From contig NZ_FPAU01000006.1 of the NCBI RefSeq assembly GCF_900116535.1, positions 1 to 64,000 on the forward strand: a stretch of DNA of 64,000 nucleotides, in the 5' to 3' direction. A program made the position numbers and the translations under genes. Positions within the stretch are counted from its first letter, which is position 1; each line of letters opens with the position of its first letter. Shown one piece after another: positions 36,389-45,586 of the stretch. Source of the stretch: Kosakonia arachidis (GTDB lineage Bacteria; Pseudomonadota; Gammaproteobacteria; Enterobacterales; Enterobacteriaceae). A model generated the notes under the pieces. It did not search any database. It had not been told where the DNA came from and worked only from the letters and a program-made list of their open reading frames with translations.

Positions 36389-37722
36389 CCAGCCGTAAAC
36401 CTGCCCACTTGTTGTTAGTGGATGACGATCCTGGATTGCTGAAACTGCTGGGGTTGCGCCTCACCAGCGAAGGCTACAGCGTTGTCACCGCAGAAAGCGG
36501 ACAGGAAGGGTTGCGCATTCTCTCCAGGGAAAAGATCGATCTGGTGATCAGCGATTTGCGCATGGATGAGATGGATGGCATGCAGCTTTTTGCTGAGATC
36601 CAACGCGTGCAGCCGGGAATGCCGGTGATTATTCTGACGGCGCACGGTTCGATCCCTGATGCCGTGGCCGCTACCCAGCAGGGTGTTTTCAGTTTCCTGA
36701 CCAAACCGGTGGATAAAGATGCGCTGTATAAAGCCATCGATGATGCGCTGGAACATAGTGGCTCCGCCAGCGACGATCAATGGCACGAAACTATTGTAAC
36801 CCGCAGCCCGCTGATGCTGCGTCTGCTTGAGCAGGCGCACATGGTGGCGCAATCGGATGTGAGCGTGTTGATTAATGGCCAGAGCGGAACCGGGAAAGAG
36901 GTTCTTGCACAGGCGATCCACAATGCCAGCCCGCGCAGTAAAAGCGCATTTATCGCCATTAACTGTGGTGCGCTGCCGGAGCAGTTGCTGGAGTCGGAGC
37001 TATTTGGTCACGCCCGCGGCGCGTTTACCGGCGCGGTTAGCAGCCGTGAAGGCCTGTTCCAGGCCGCAGAGGGCGGGACGCTGTTTCTTGATGAGATTGG
37101 CGATATGCCGATCCCGCTGCAGGTCAAGCTGTTACGTGTGTTACAGGAGCGTAAAGTGCGTCCGCTCGGCAGCAACCGCGATATTGATATTAATGTACGC
37201 ATTATTTCAGCGACACACCGTGATTTGCCGAAAGCGATGGCGCGCGGCGAATTCCGCGAGGATCTTTACTATCGCCTGAATGTGGTGAGCCTCAAGCTGC
37301 CGGCGCTGGCCGAGCGTGCGGAAGATATTCCTCTGCTGGCTAATCAACTGCTACGCCAGGCCGCGGATCGTCATAAACCCTTTGTGCGTGCCTTTTCTAC
37401 CGATGCGATGAAGCGCTTAATGACTGCGTCCTGGCCTGGTAATGTGCGCCAGTTGGTGAACGTGATTGAGCAATGTGTGGCACTAACCTCATCGCCGGTG
37501 ATCAGCGACGCGCTGGTTGAGCAGGCGCTGGAGGGTGAAAACACGGCGCTGCCGACCTTTGTTGAAGCGCGCAATCAATTTGAACTCAACTACCTGCGCA
37601 AGCTGCTGCAAATCACCAAAGGTAATGTGACACATGCTGCCCGTATGGCGGGGCGCAACCGCACCGAGTTCTACAAATTGCTCTCCCGGCATGAGCTGGA
37701 CGCCAACGACTTTAAAGAGTAA
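36385..37722 (+). CDS. glrR: sigma54-dependent response regulator GlrR (QseF)
   Basis: GlrR activates glmY with sigma54 when phosphorylated by GlrK. The receiver domain has its acceptor aspartate at about Asp57 (DLVISDLRMDEMD). The AAA+ domain carries the Walker A motif GQSGTGKE, the sigma54-contact motif GAFTGA and the Walker B LFLDEIGD. A C-terminal Fis-type helix-turn-helix (NVTHAARMAGRNRTEFYKLL) binds DNA. The 445 residues match K-12 closely. Its binding boxes lie upstream of glmY in this window. Confidence 0.96.
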   Translation: MTSRKPAHLLLVDDDPGLLKLLGLRLTSEGYSVVTAESGQEGLRILSREKIDLVISDLRMDEMDGMQLFAEIQRVQPGMPVIILTAHGSIPDAVAATQQGVFSFLTKPVDKDALYKAIDDALEHSGSASDDQWHETIVTRSPLMLRLLEQAHMVAQSDVSVLINGQSGTGKEVLAQAIHNASPRSKSAFIAINCGALPEQLLESELFGHARGAFTGAVSSREGLFQAAEGGTLFLDEIGDMPIPLQVKLLRVLQERKVRPLGSNRDIDINVRIISATHRDLPKAMARGEFREDLYYRLNVVSLKLPALAERAEDIPLLANQLLRQAADRHKPFVRAFSTDAMKRLMTASWPGNVRQLVNVIEQCVALTSSPVISDALVEQALEGENTALPTFVEARNQFELNYLRKLLQITKGNVTHAARMAGRNRTEFYKLLSRHELDANDFKE

Positions 37723-37787
37723 TGGCGAAATGATTATGCTACTGTGAACAACCGATTACGATGCAGCAGGCTGGTAAGAGCGTGTAA

Positions 37788-38135
<348 letters not shown>

Positions 38136-38137
38136 TG

Positions 38138-38167
38138 TTTCTCCCTCACCCCGCAGGGTGAGGGAAA
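38138..38167. terminator. glnB/hmp intergenic hairpin
   Basis: CCCTCACCC and GGGTGAGGG form a nine-base perfect stem around a four-base loop between two convergent genes. TTT precedes and AAA follows the stem, but there is no long T tract, so it is a probable rather than certain bidirectional terminator. Confidence 0.55.
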
Positions 38168-38172
38168 CTGAC

Positions 38173-39357
38173 TTACAGTACTTTATGCGGGCCAAAGCAT
38201 TCGTAGTGAATCCTCTCTTTGACAATGCCGAATGCCACAAGTTGTTGGGCGGAAAACTGCATAAATCCGACCGGGCCGCACAGATAAAATTCCATCGCCG
38301 GGTCGCTGAATTTCCCTTCCTGTTCGGTTAAATCCATTAACCCTTCACTGTGAAAACGACCGCGATCGGCCGCCTGTGGCTGCTGATACCAGATATGCTG
38401 GTAGAAGTCCTTGAGTGAAGCGCCAAGCTGGCTGACTTCGTCAGCAAAAGCATGGACCTGACCATCAAGTGCTGCGTGGAACCAGTTAACCTGCGAGGGA
38501 TGATGCGTTTTGGCCAATTGATCCAGCATCGCCAGCATCGGCGTCTGGCCGACACCAGCAGAAATCAGTGTTACTGGCGTCGTGGCCGGAATAGCCATAA
38601 AGAAATCTCCGGCAGGCGCTGCCAGATGGACGATATCGCCCGGTTTGGCTTCGTCATGCAACCATTCGGAAACCTGACCTCCCGCTTCGCGTTTCACGGC
38701 AATGCGATAAGTTTTGCCATTTGGCTGGCGGGTCAGCGAGTACTGACGAATCTCCTGGTGGGCAAAACCTTCCGGCTTCAGCCAGATGCCGAGGTATTGC
38801 CCCGGCAGATAATCTGCCACTGGCAGGTCATCGACAGGTTCAAATTCAAAACTGGTTATCAATGCGCTCTGCGGGATTTTCTCACGCAGACGGAAAGCGC
38901 GAGTGCCTTGCCAGCCGCCGTTTTTTTCTGCGTGCTCGCTGTAGATTTGCGTTTCGCGATTGATAAATACGCCCGCCAGCACACCATAGGCTTTTCCCCA
39001 GGCATCCAGTACTTCCTCGCCAGGATCGAACATCTCATCGAGTGTTGCCAACAGATGCGCGCCGACAATGTTGTACTGCTCCGGCTGGATCTGGAAACTG
39101 GTGTGTTTCTGGGCAATTTTTTCCACAGCAGGCAGCAGAGCGGCGAGATTATCAATATTGCTGGCATAAGCGGCAATGGCATTGAACAGTGCTTCACGCT
39201 GATCGCCATTGCGCTGGTTACTCATGTTGAAGATCTCTTTCAACTCCGGATTATGCGTAAACATACGGTCATAAAAATGGGCGGTCAGTTTGGAGCCGGT
39301 CGCGGCTAGCAGGGGAAGGGTGGCTTTTACCGTTGCGATGGTTTGAGCGTCGAGCAT
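38173..39357 (-). CDS. hmp: flavohemoglobin / nitric oxide dioxygenase Hmp
   Basis: Hmp converts NO and O2 to nitrate and is the main aerobic NO detoxification enzyme. The globin domain (about residues 1-140) has the proximal heme ligand His85 in [12 protein letters not shown]-binding ([11 protein letters not shown], about 205) and NAD-binding domains ([14 protein letters not shown], about 268) follow. It has 394 residues against 396 in K-12. An NsrR site lies just upstream. It is divergent from glyA. Confidence 0.97.
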   Translation of the reverse strand: MLDAQTIATVKATLPLLAATGSKLTAHFYDRMFTHNPELKEIFNMSNQRNGDQREALFNAIAAYASNIDNLAALLPAVEKIAQKHTSFQIQPEQYNIVGAHLLATLDEMFDPGEEVLDAWGKAYGVLAGVFINRETQIYSEHAEKNGGWQGTRAFRLREKIPQSALITSFEFEPVDDLPVADYLPGQYLGIWLKPEGFAHQEIRQYSLTRQPNGKTYRIAVKREAGGQVSEWLHDEAKPGDIVHLAAPAGDFFMAIPATTPVTLISAGVGQTPMLAMLDQLAKTHHPSQVNWFHAALDGQVHAFADEVSQLGASLKDFYQHIWYQQPQAADRGRFHSEGLMDLTEQEGKFSDPAMEFYLCGPVGFMQFSAQQLVAFGIVKERIHYECFGPHKVL

Positions 39358-39384
39358 AAATGCTTCCTTTTTGGTTAACTTTTA

Positions 39385-39407
39385 AAGTTGTATTTTAAAT
39401 GCATCTT
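39385..39407. promoter_or_regulatory. NsrR operator of hmp
   Basis: A 23-base site with two inverted arms (GTATTT and AAATGCATCTT) differs from the NsrR consensus in only two defined positions. It starts 28 bases upstream of the hmp start codon. NO would inactivate NsrR and derepress hmp. Confidence 0.8.
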
Positions 39408-39542
39408 ATAGCGCGGCACACAAACTTGTAAAGCGCCGACAATGTAAAGGGTTTTGAACGTGAATAACTTGCATCACAAACCTGAAAAGAAATCCGTTTT
39501 CTCGCTGCATGGGGTTATCGCTCAAACCCTTGTCTGGTGCGG

Positions 39543-39558
39543 AGCCAAACGTTTGCGT
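39543..39558. promoter_or_regulatory. PurR operator of glyA
   Basis: A 16-base box containing CAAACGTTTGCGT matches the PurR consensus at 14 of 16 positions. It lies about 115 bases before glyA, in line with PurR control of one-carbon supply. MetR sites are known for glyA, but I found no convincing TGAA-N5-TTCA pair in the 39358-39670 gap, and no gene. Confidence 0.8.
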
Positions 39559-39670
39559 AAAAACCTTTGTCAAGACCTGTTATCGGGTTATTAATCAGTT
39601 ATACTGTGAGCCGTTCCCCAAATTGGGCCTTCGAAAAGAGTTGTTTTGTTAGCTGAGTCAGGAGATGCGG

Positions 39671-40924
39671 ATGTTAAAACGTGAAATGAACATTGCCGAT
39701 TATGATGCCGAATTATGGCAGGCTATGGAGCAAGAGAAAGTACGTCAGGAAGAGCACATTGAACTGATCGCCTCCGAAAACTACACCAGCCCGCGTGTGA
39801 TGCAGGCTCAAGGTTCTCAGCTGACGAACAAATATGCTGAAGGCTATCCAGGTAAACGCTACTACGGCGGTTGCGAATACGTGGATATCGTTGAGCAGTT
39901 GGCTATCGATCGCGCAAAAGCGCTGTTTGGCGCCGATTACGCCAACGTGCAGCCGCACTCCGGCTCGCAGGCGAACTTCGCGGTCTACACTGCGCTGCTG
40001 CAACCGGGCGATACCGTTCTGGGGATGAACCTGGCGCAGGGCGGTCACCTGACTCACGGCTCCCCGGTTAACTTCTCTGGCAAACTGTACAACATCATCC
40101 CTTATGGTATTGATGAGTCCGGTAAAATTGACTACGAAGACATGGCGAAGCAGGCAAAAGAGCACAAACCGAAGATGATTATCGGTGGTTTCTCTGCTTA
40201 CTCCGGTATCGTTGACTGGGCAAAAATGCGTGAAATCGCCGACAGTATCGGTGCTTACCTGTTCGTTGACATGGCGCACGTTGCGGGTCTGATCGCCGCA
40301 GGTGTTTACCCGAACCCGGTTCCGCATGCGCACGTTGTGACCACCACCACCCACAAAACCCTGGCTGGTCCGCGCGGTGGCCTGATTCTGGCGAAAGGCG
40401 GTGACGAAGAGCTGTACAAAAAGCTGAACTCCGCTGTTTTCCCAAGCGCGCAGGGTGGCCCGCTGATGCACGTTATTGCGGCAAAAGCGGTGGCACTAAA
40501 AGAAGCGATGGAACCAGAGTTTAAAGTTTACCAGCAGCAGGTTGCCAAAAATGCCAAAGCGATGGTGGAAGTGTTCCTGAACCGTGGCTACAAAGTGGTT
40601 TCTGGCGGTACTGAAAACCATCTGTTCCTGCTGGATCTGGTGGACAAAAACCTGACCGGTAAAGAAGCCGATGCAGCTCTGGGCCGCGCGAACATCACCG
40701 TTAACAAAAACAGCGTGCCGAACGATCCGAAGAGCCCGTTCGTTACTTCTGGTATCCGTATTGGCAGCCCGGCGGTCACTCGTCGCGGCTTCAAAGAAGC
40801 TGAAGTAAAAGAGCTGGCTGGCTGGATGTGTGACGTGCTGGACAGCATCAATGACGAAGCGGTTATTGAACGCACCAAACAGAAAGTGCTGGATATCTGC
40901 TCGCGCTTCCCGGTTTACGCGTAA
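39671..40924 (+). CDS. glyA: serine hydroxymethyltransferase GlyA
   Basis: GlyA converts serine and tetrahydrofolate to glycine and 5,10-methylene-THF. The PLP lysine lies in [14 protein letters not shown]. The ATG at 39671 gives 417 residues as in K-12. The AGGAG box ends at 39664, directly before an earlier in-frame ATG at 39665, so only the second ATG has workable spacing. PurR control is indicated upstream and a strong terminator follows. Confidence 0.98.
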   Translation: MLKREMNIADYDAELWQAMEQEKVRQEEHIELIASENYTSPRVMQAQGSQLTNKYAEGYPGKRYYGGCEYVDIVEQLAIDRAKALFGADYANVQPHSGSQANFAVYTALLQPGDTVLGMNLAQGGHLTHGSPVNFSGKLYNIIPYGIDESGKIDYEDMAKQAKEHKPKMIIGGFSAYSGIVDWAKMREIADSIGAYLFVDMAHVAGLIAAGVYPNPVPHAHVVTTTTHKTLAGPRGGLILAKGGDEELYKKLNSAVFPSAQGGPLMHVIAAKAVALKEAMEPEFKVYQQQVAKNAKAMVEVFLNRGYKVVSGGTENHLFLLDLVDKNLTGKEADAALGRANITVNKNSVPNDPKSPFVTSGIRIGSPAVTRRGFKEAEVKELAGWMCDVLDSINDEAVIERTKQKVLDICSRFPVYA

Positions 40925-40941
40925 GCATTAAATCTGAAAGC

Positions 40942-40971
40942 AAAAAGGCCGCATTGAGCGGCCTTTTTTAC
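40942..40971. terminator. glyA terminator
   Basis: AAAAAGGCCGC and GCGGCCTTTTTT pair around a short loop, 18 bases after the glyA stop. The A and T runs allow it to serve convergent rcnA as well. Confidence 0.92.
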
Positions 40972-40994
40972 GCCTGTCGATTGGCAAATGCGCT

Positions 40995-41891
40995 TTATTG
41001 CAAGCTGGCATAACCGTGGATACCCATATACATTCCGACCAGCGCAATCAGCGCGCTAGAGAAGTAAGGCGCTTTACGGGCGATTGTATTGAAGCCGGAC
41101 CAGCGTTTTGCCGCCTGCTGTACGCTAAAGGCTGCGCCGACGCCGACCGCGACTAGCGTCAGAGCAAGGCCGATGCTGAAACAGACGACCAGCGTGGCGC
41201 CCAGCGTCAGCGCTTTGAGCTGAATACAGATCAACAGAATGGTGATCGCTGCCGGGCAGGGGATCAGCCCACCGGTCAGACCAAACAGCAGGATCTGCCC
41301 ATTGGTCACTTCCGTCCCGTTAAAGCGACGCTCAATATCTCTGGCATGCGCTCGTTCGTGCGCATCCTGATACTCCTCTTCTTTCACCACCTTACGCACC
41401 GACAGTATGGTGGGTTGAGCGTGACTGACTGCTTGTACAGGCTGAAAGAGCAACCCGCGGCTGTGATGCGTATGGTCGTGATCGTGGTCATGATCATGAG
41501 AATGATGATGGTGATGATCATGACCGTGGTGATGACCCTTTTTCCAGGCGTGCTCACCCTGCCAGGTGCGTAAAAACATCCATGCCGCGGTACCGATGAT
41601 GATAACGGCTGAGACCATTTGCAGCCAGGGTTCCACAGATTGTGCCGTGAATTTTCCGCTGAGATACATGCCACCCAGCGCAATCAGCCAGACGACAGCT
41701 GTATGTGACAGCGTGGCTGCCAACCCCAGCATCACCGCCTGTTTTACGGTGCCTTTGATAGCAATGATAAAGGCCGCCATCATTGTCTTTGAATGGCCAG
41801 GTTCAAGGCCATGCAATGCGCCAAGCAGTATCGCGCTGGGGATAAAAAACCAGGCATTCCCTTGCTGAAAAAGAGGGATAAAGTCGTTCAT
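40995..41891 (-). CDS. rcnA: nickel/cobalt efflux protein RcnA
   Basis: RcnA exports Ni(II) and Co(II) across the inner membrane. The N-terminal motif HGLEPGHSKTMMAA and the later GLIPCPAAITILL are characteristic of the NicO/RcnA group, and about six membrane segments are visible. Between them is a cytoplasmic loop very rich in histidine and aspartate (about residues 118-142), which probably binds the metals. The start at 41891 aligns with K-12; seven extra codons upstream are possible. It is divergent from rcnR across three RcnR-type boxes. In K-12 the gene is at a different locus. Confidence 0.94.
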   Translation of the reverse strand: MNDFIPLFQQGNAWFFIPSAILLGALHGLEPGHSKTMMAAFIIAIKGTVKQAVMLGLAATLSHTAVVWLIALGGMYLSGKFTAQSVEPWLQMVSAVIIIGTAAWMFLRTWQGEHAWKKGHHHGHDHHHHHSHDHDHDHDHTHHSRGLLFQPVQAVSHAQPTILSVRKVVKEEEYQDAHERAHARDIERRFNGTEVTNGQILLFGLTGGLIPCPAAITILLICIQLKALTLGATLVVCFSIGLALTLVAVGVGAAFSVQQAAKRWSGFNTIARKAPYFSSALIALVGMYMGIHGYASLQ

Positions 41892-41928
41892 GAGAATAAT
41901 TCTCGATAACATTTTGTGCGCTTTAATC

Positions 41929-41943
41929 TACTCCCCCCCAGTA
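41929..41943. promoter_or_regulatory. RcnR operator 1
   Basis: TACT-C7-AGTA is the reverse complement of the RcnR consensus TACT-G6-N-AGTA and matches fully. It is the closest of three boxes to rcnA, 38 bases upstream of its start. Confidence 0.85.
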
Positions 41944-41948
41944 AAAAA

Positions 41949-41963
41949 TACTACCTCCCAGTA
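41949..41963. promoter_or_regulatory. RcnR operator 2
   Basis: TACT-ACCTCCC-AGTA keeps both flanking arms and five of the seven central C residues. It is placed exactly 20 bases after operator 1. Confidence 0.7.
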
Positions 41964-41969
41964 GAAATA

Positions 41970-41984
41970 AACTCCCCCCCAGTT
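41970..41984. promoter_or_regulatory. RcnR operator 3 (degenerate arms)
   Basis: AACT-C7-AGTT has a perfect C7 core, with one base changed in each flanking arm (symmetrically). It is 21 bases after operator 2 and 50 bases before the rcnR start, where it could mediate rcnR autorepression. Confidence 0.6.
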
Positions 41985-42033
41985 GATGCATGGTATGCTG
42001 ATACCCGTTACGCATGAATGAGTAGAGGACTGT

Positions 42034-42306
42034 ATGTCGCATACCATCCGGGATAAACGAAAGCTGAAAGCGCGGGCCAGCAAAATTGAAGGGCAGGTAG
42101 CGGCGTTGAAAAAAATGCTCGACGAACCCCATGAATGCTCGCAGGTCTTACAGCAAATCGCCGCCATTCGAGGCGCAGTGAACGGCTTGATGCGCGAAGT
42201 GATCAAAGGGCATTTAACGGATCATATTGTCCATGAAAACGATGAAATCAAGCGTGAGGCCGATCTTGAGGTCGTGCTCAGCGTACTTGATTCCTATATC
42301 CGTTAA
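42034..42306 (+). CDS. rcnR: Ni(II)/Co(II)-responsive repressor RcnR
   Basis: RcnR is a CsoR/RcnR-family tetrameric repressor that leaves DNA when it binds nickel or cobalt. The metal ligands known from K-12 are in place: His3, Cys35, His60 and His64. The 90 residues match K-12 RcnR closely. It is divergent from rcnA, and the C-rich operator boxes lie between the two genes. Confidence 0.96.
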   Translation: MSHTIRDKRKLKARASKIEGQVAALKKMLDEPHECSQVLQQIAAIRGAVNGLMREVIKGHLTDHIVHENDEIKREADLEVVLSVLDSYIR

Positions 42307-42397
42307 TAACTTGCGCCAGCACGCGCGTGTTACCTGATTGTTACTTGCAAGCCTTGCCATTTGCCTCCAGACTATCGCCACCATTCAGGAGGAAATC

Positions 42398-43549
42398 ATG
42401 GTCTTGCAGTCTACGCGCTGGCTGGCGCTCGCTTACTTCACCTACTTTTTTAGCTACGGTATTTTCTTACCCTTCTGGAGCGTCTGGCTTAAAGGTGTAG
42501 GCCTGACGCCTGAAATTATTGGCATGCTGCTTGGTGCTGGACTGGTGGCTCGTTTTCTGGGGAGCCTGTTGATTGCTCCGCGCGTGAGCGATCCTTCCCG
42601 TTTAATCACTGCACTGCGTGTGCTTGCGCTGGCGACAGTGCTGTTTGCGTTTGCATTTTATGCGGGTAGTCATGTTGCGTGGCTGGCGGTGATCATTGTC
42701 GGTTTCAACCTCTTTTTCTCACCGTTAGTGCCGCTCACCGACGCGCTGGCGGGCACCTGGCAAAAACAGTTCCCGATGGATTATGGCAGGGTCAGGTTAT
42801 GGGGGTCTGTTGCCTTTGTGATTGGCTCGGCGTTGACCGGGAAACTGGTGAGTCTCTATGATTATCGCGCGATTTTGGCGATGCTGACGCTGGGCAGTGC
42901 CTCAATGCTGTTGGGGATGCTGCTGCGCCCATCCATTCTGCCGCAGGGTGAAAGCCGTCATCAGGGCGGTGTTGGCTGGGCAGCCTGGCGTGTGCTGTTT
43001 GTGCAAAACTGGCGTTTTCTGGCATGTGTGTCGTTGTTGCAGGGGGCGCATGCTGCCTACTACGGTTTCAGTGCGATTTACTGGCAATCAGCCGGTTATT
43101 CTGCCTCGACGGTGGGTTACCTCTGGTCGCTAGGTGTGGTCGCCGAAGTGGTGATCTTCGCCCTCAGCAACCGGCTTTTTCGTCGCTTTAGTGCCCGCGA
43201 TCTGTTGCTGCTTTCCGCCGTCTGCGGCCTGGTGCGCTGGAATTTGATGGGCTGGACCACTGAATTACCGTGGCTGATTGCCGCACAAATCCTGCACTGC
43301 GGAACTTTTACCGTTTGCCATCTTGCCGGGATGCGTTATATCTCCGCCCGTAAGGGCAGCGAAGTGATCCGTTTGCAGGCGATCTATTCTGCCGTGGCGA
43401 TGGGCGGCAGTATTGCCGTGATGACCATGTTTGCCGGCTTCTTGTTCGAATACCTCCATCAGGGATTATTTTTTGTAATGTCGCTGCTGGCAATCCCGGC
43501 GCTGTTCCTGCGACCAAAAGTCGCCGCCCAGCAACCGGTTGCCGATTAA
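42398..43549 (+). CDS. hcaT: MFS transporter HcaT (probable 3-phenylpropionate transporter)
   Basis: The 383-residue protein is clearly orthologous to K-12 HcaT, with the FFSYGIFLPFWSVWLKG start and about 12 membrane segments. The AGGAGG box before 42398 decides the start; a longer in-frame ORF upstream lacks such a signal. In K-12 HcaT is assigned to phenylpropionate uptake beside the hca dioxygenase genes. These genes are not here, so the substrate in this organism is less certain. The end overlaps convergent csiE by four bases. Confidence 0.9.
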   Translation: MVLQSTRWLALAYFTYFFSYGIFLPFWSVWLKGVGLTPEIIGMLLGAGLVARFLGSLLIAPRVSDPSRLITALRVLALATVLFAFAFYAGSHVAWLAVIIVGFNLFFSPLVPLTDALAGTWQKQFPMDYGRVRLWGSVAFVIGSALTGKLVSLYDYRAILAMLTLGSASMLLGMLLRPSILPQGESRHQGGVGWAAWRVLFVQNWRFLACVSLLQGAHAAYYGFSAIYWQSAGYSASTVGYLWSLGVVAEVVIFALSNRLFRRFSARDLLLLSAVCGLVRWNLMGWTTELPWLIAAQILHCGTFTVCHLAGMRYISARKGSEVIRLQAIYSAVAMGGSIAVMTMFAGFLFEYLHQGLFFVMSLLAIPALFLRPKVAAQQPVAD

Positions 43550-44823
43550 CCTTCCAGCATGGTGCGAATATGCTGTTGTTGCTGTGAGCTCAGCGCCCCG
43601 ACAGCATGGATGAGCGGCGGGGAAAAGAGCGGCAGCGGTGTGGTGTAAGGTGTGATGACTAACGACACATCCTTTGGTGCGCCTGCATTACGAAACTCTG
43701 CCAGTGGCAGGTAGTTTATGGTCAGCGGCAGCAATGTTAACTCGCGTAGCTGCTGCTCAATCTGCTGTTCGCACGCCGTGTCATCGCCGGTAAGCAATAC
43801 CACCTGCTTCTCATGCAGATCGGTTGCCTGCATCAGCCAGGCGCCGAAAATTACCGCGACCAGTCCCGCTTCTTCATCACTAAAGTGCAGTGTGTATTCA
43901 TCTTCCAGTTCCTGTAATGCCTCACGCGTGGTGCGAATCAGCCGTGGATAGAGGCGATGGATCTCTTCCGGCAGGTTGTTATCAATGCCGATACCAAACA
44001 GACAGCGATCCAACGCCTGCGCCAGATGAATATAAAGCTGCGTGGTTAAGCCTTGCTCATCGCTAAAATGTAACCCGGCAAGCTGGTGAAAGCGGGCAAT
44101 CATTCGGGCGATCGCCTGTTGTAAACGGTGGTCCTGCTGATGCTGGTCGCGAAGCGGATCGGGCGTACGCACCAGCATAAAGAGTAGCGCCAGAAACAGG
44201 TGCTCATTTTCCTGCGGCACCGCCGCTACCCGGCGCTGCCAGTGGCGCACAATATCGTGTGCGACCAGGTATTCGGCACGCATTTGCGCCCAGGTTTGCT
44301 GCACGGGGGTAAATTCCGGCGTCTGCCCGTGATGGCTTTGCAACAGACAATACTGCAAGTAGAGGCAGAGAAACTGCATATCCCGGCACTCAATTGAGCG
44401 CTGTAAACGACGGGCGCAGAGGCTAATTAAGGCGCGCAGATTGGTATCGTCATATAGAGTTCGGGCAATGCACTGTTGTTTAAGCGCCGTTTTTAACGAC
44501 GGGGTAAACTGTTGCGTGATAAATTGCGGACACAGCCGCAGCGCGCGACGCAGCCATTGCAGCAGGCATAAGCGCTGGTCAAGGGGGGCGCCTTCAATCC
44601 GGTAGCTGCCGTTGTGCTGGCGCACGATGGAGATCCGATGGTAGCGCTGGATTTCACGGTTGGTCTCATTAATATCCTGCCGGGCTGCGGCATCATCAAC
44701 GCCATTCACGGCGCAGATATGTTCCAGACTGACGCTTTGCCCCGGCAGGGCGAGCATCAACAGCACCTGGTAGCGGCGCTGCTGACTGGAGAGCGCAGAT
44801 GGCGGTGTCATTACAATAGTCAT
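43546..44823 (-). CDS. csiE: stationary-phase inducible protein CsiE (PRD-containing)
   Basis: CsiE is a carbon-starvation-induced protein of unknown molecular role. N-terminal helix-turn-helix-like sequence is followed by PRD-type domains seen in PTS-regulated antiterminators and activators (for example the stretch LYPRLIRTTREALQELEDEYTLHFSDEE near residue 290, given here only as its position and core). The 425 residues compare with 426 in K-12. An ATG four codons downstream (44811) is an alternative start. In K-12 the gene is sigmaS- and CRP-dependent; I saw no clear CRP site in the 124-base gap upstream. Confidence 0.88.
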   Translation of the reverse strand: MTIVMTPPSALSSQQRRYQVLLMLALPGQSVSLEHICAVNGVDDAAARQDINETNREIQRYHRISIVRQHNGSYRIEGAPLDQRLCLLQWLRRALRLCPQFITQQFTPSLKTALKQQCIARTLYDDTNLRALISLCARRLQRSIECRDMQFLCLYLQYCLLQSHHGQTPEFTPVQQTWAQMRAEYLVAHDIVRHWQRRVAAVPQENEHLFLALLFMLVRTPDPLRDQHQQDHRLQQAIARMIARFHQLAGLHFSDEQGLTTQLYIHLAQALDRCLFGIGIDNNLPEEIHRLYPRLIRTTREALQELEDEYTLHFSDEEAGLVAVIFGAWLMQATDLHEKQVVLLTGDDTACEQQIEQQLRELTLLPLTINYLPLAEFRNAGAPKDVSLVITPYTTPLPLFSPPLIHAVGALSSQQQQHIRTMLEG

Positions 44824-44947
44824 CTGTCAGATTCCAGTTAGGGTGTTTGATAAGCGTAGTTAAAGGTATGCTCTGCGATAGCGAAGCTGCGACGCTTTCA
44901 TTCAGGATTGCCGGGGAGCATCACAGAATTTTTCACGTGAGGAACAG

Positions 44948-45586
44948 ATGCAAGCAGTTAAACAATGCGTCACGGGGGTGTTTCTCGCGCTTTTATCGTT
45001 TACGGTAAGCGCGCACCCGCACAGTTTTATCCACTTGAAAACACAAGTATTAGAAGAGAATGGTCACTTCTCCGGCCTGAAAATGCGCTGGACGATGGAT
45101 GAGATCACCTCGGCGGATCTGCTTTATGATGCGGGCAATGCGCAGCCGGGTGATGAAGTGTGGAAAAAACTGGCGGCGGAAGTGATGGCTAATGTGCTTG
45201 GTCAGCACTATTTTACTGAGGTCTGGCACAACGGGCAGAAAGTAAAATTCCTCAACCGTCCGACGGAATATGGTATGGAGCGCGAAGGGCATCAGGCGGT
45301 GCTGACATTTATCCTGCCTCTCGCCGAGCCGCAGCCGCTTAGCGGCCAGCAATATACTTTTTCTACGTTTGATCCCACCTATTTTGTCGATATGAGTTAC
45401 GACAAAACGAGCGATGCGGCACTGCCCACAGAGTTGCAGAAATCCTGTAAGCTGGCCGTTCATACTCCTAAACCCGGCGAAGAAGTGCTGAATTATGCAC
45501 AGTCGCTGGACAAAGCCGATGCGCCGGAGGAAGACATGGAATTAGGCAAACAATTTGCGCAGACGGTGACCCTCTCATGTCAGTGA
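44948..45586 (+). CDS. DUF1007 family periplasmic protein
   Basis: A signal peptide (about residues 1-22, ending VSAHPHS) leaves a mature protein that begins with histidines (HPHSFIHL), typical of DUF1007 proteins. There is no other membrane segment, so a periplasmic location is expected. It overlaps the next gene by ten bases. DUF1007 genes often sit next to NicO-type metal transporters, so a metal-delivery or accessory role is likely but not proven. It is absent from this position in K-12. Confidence 0.8.
   Translation: MQAVKQCVTGVFLALLSFTVSAHPHSFIHLKTQVLEENGHFSGLKMRWTMDEITSADLLYDAGNAQPGDEVWKKLAAEVMANVLGQHYFTEVWHNGQKVKFLNRPTEYGMEREGHQAVLTFILPLAEPQPLSGQQYTFSTFDPTYFVDMSYDKTSDAALPTELQKSCKLAVHTPKPGEEVLNYAQSLDKADAPEEDMELGKQFAQTVTLSCQ

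Noticed and set aside
38452-39309. 285-codon frame opposite hmp
   Set aside because: Antisense shadow of hmp with unlikely composition; hmp motifs are intact.
39408-39542. MetR sites for glyA
   Set aside because: Only imperfect TGAA half-sites without a correctly spaced TTCA partner were seen.
41457-41527. Tandem-repeat-like CAT/ATG-rich stretch
   Set aside because: It is the codon run for the His/Asp-rich metal-binding loop of RcnA and not an independent repeat element.
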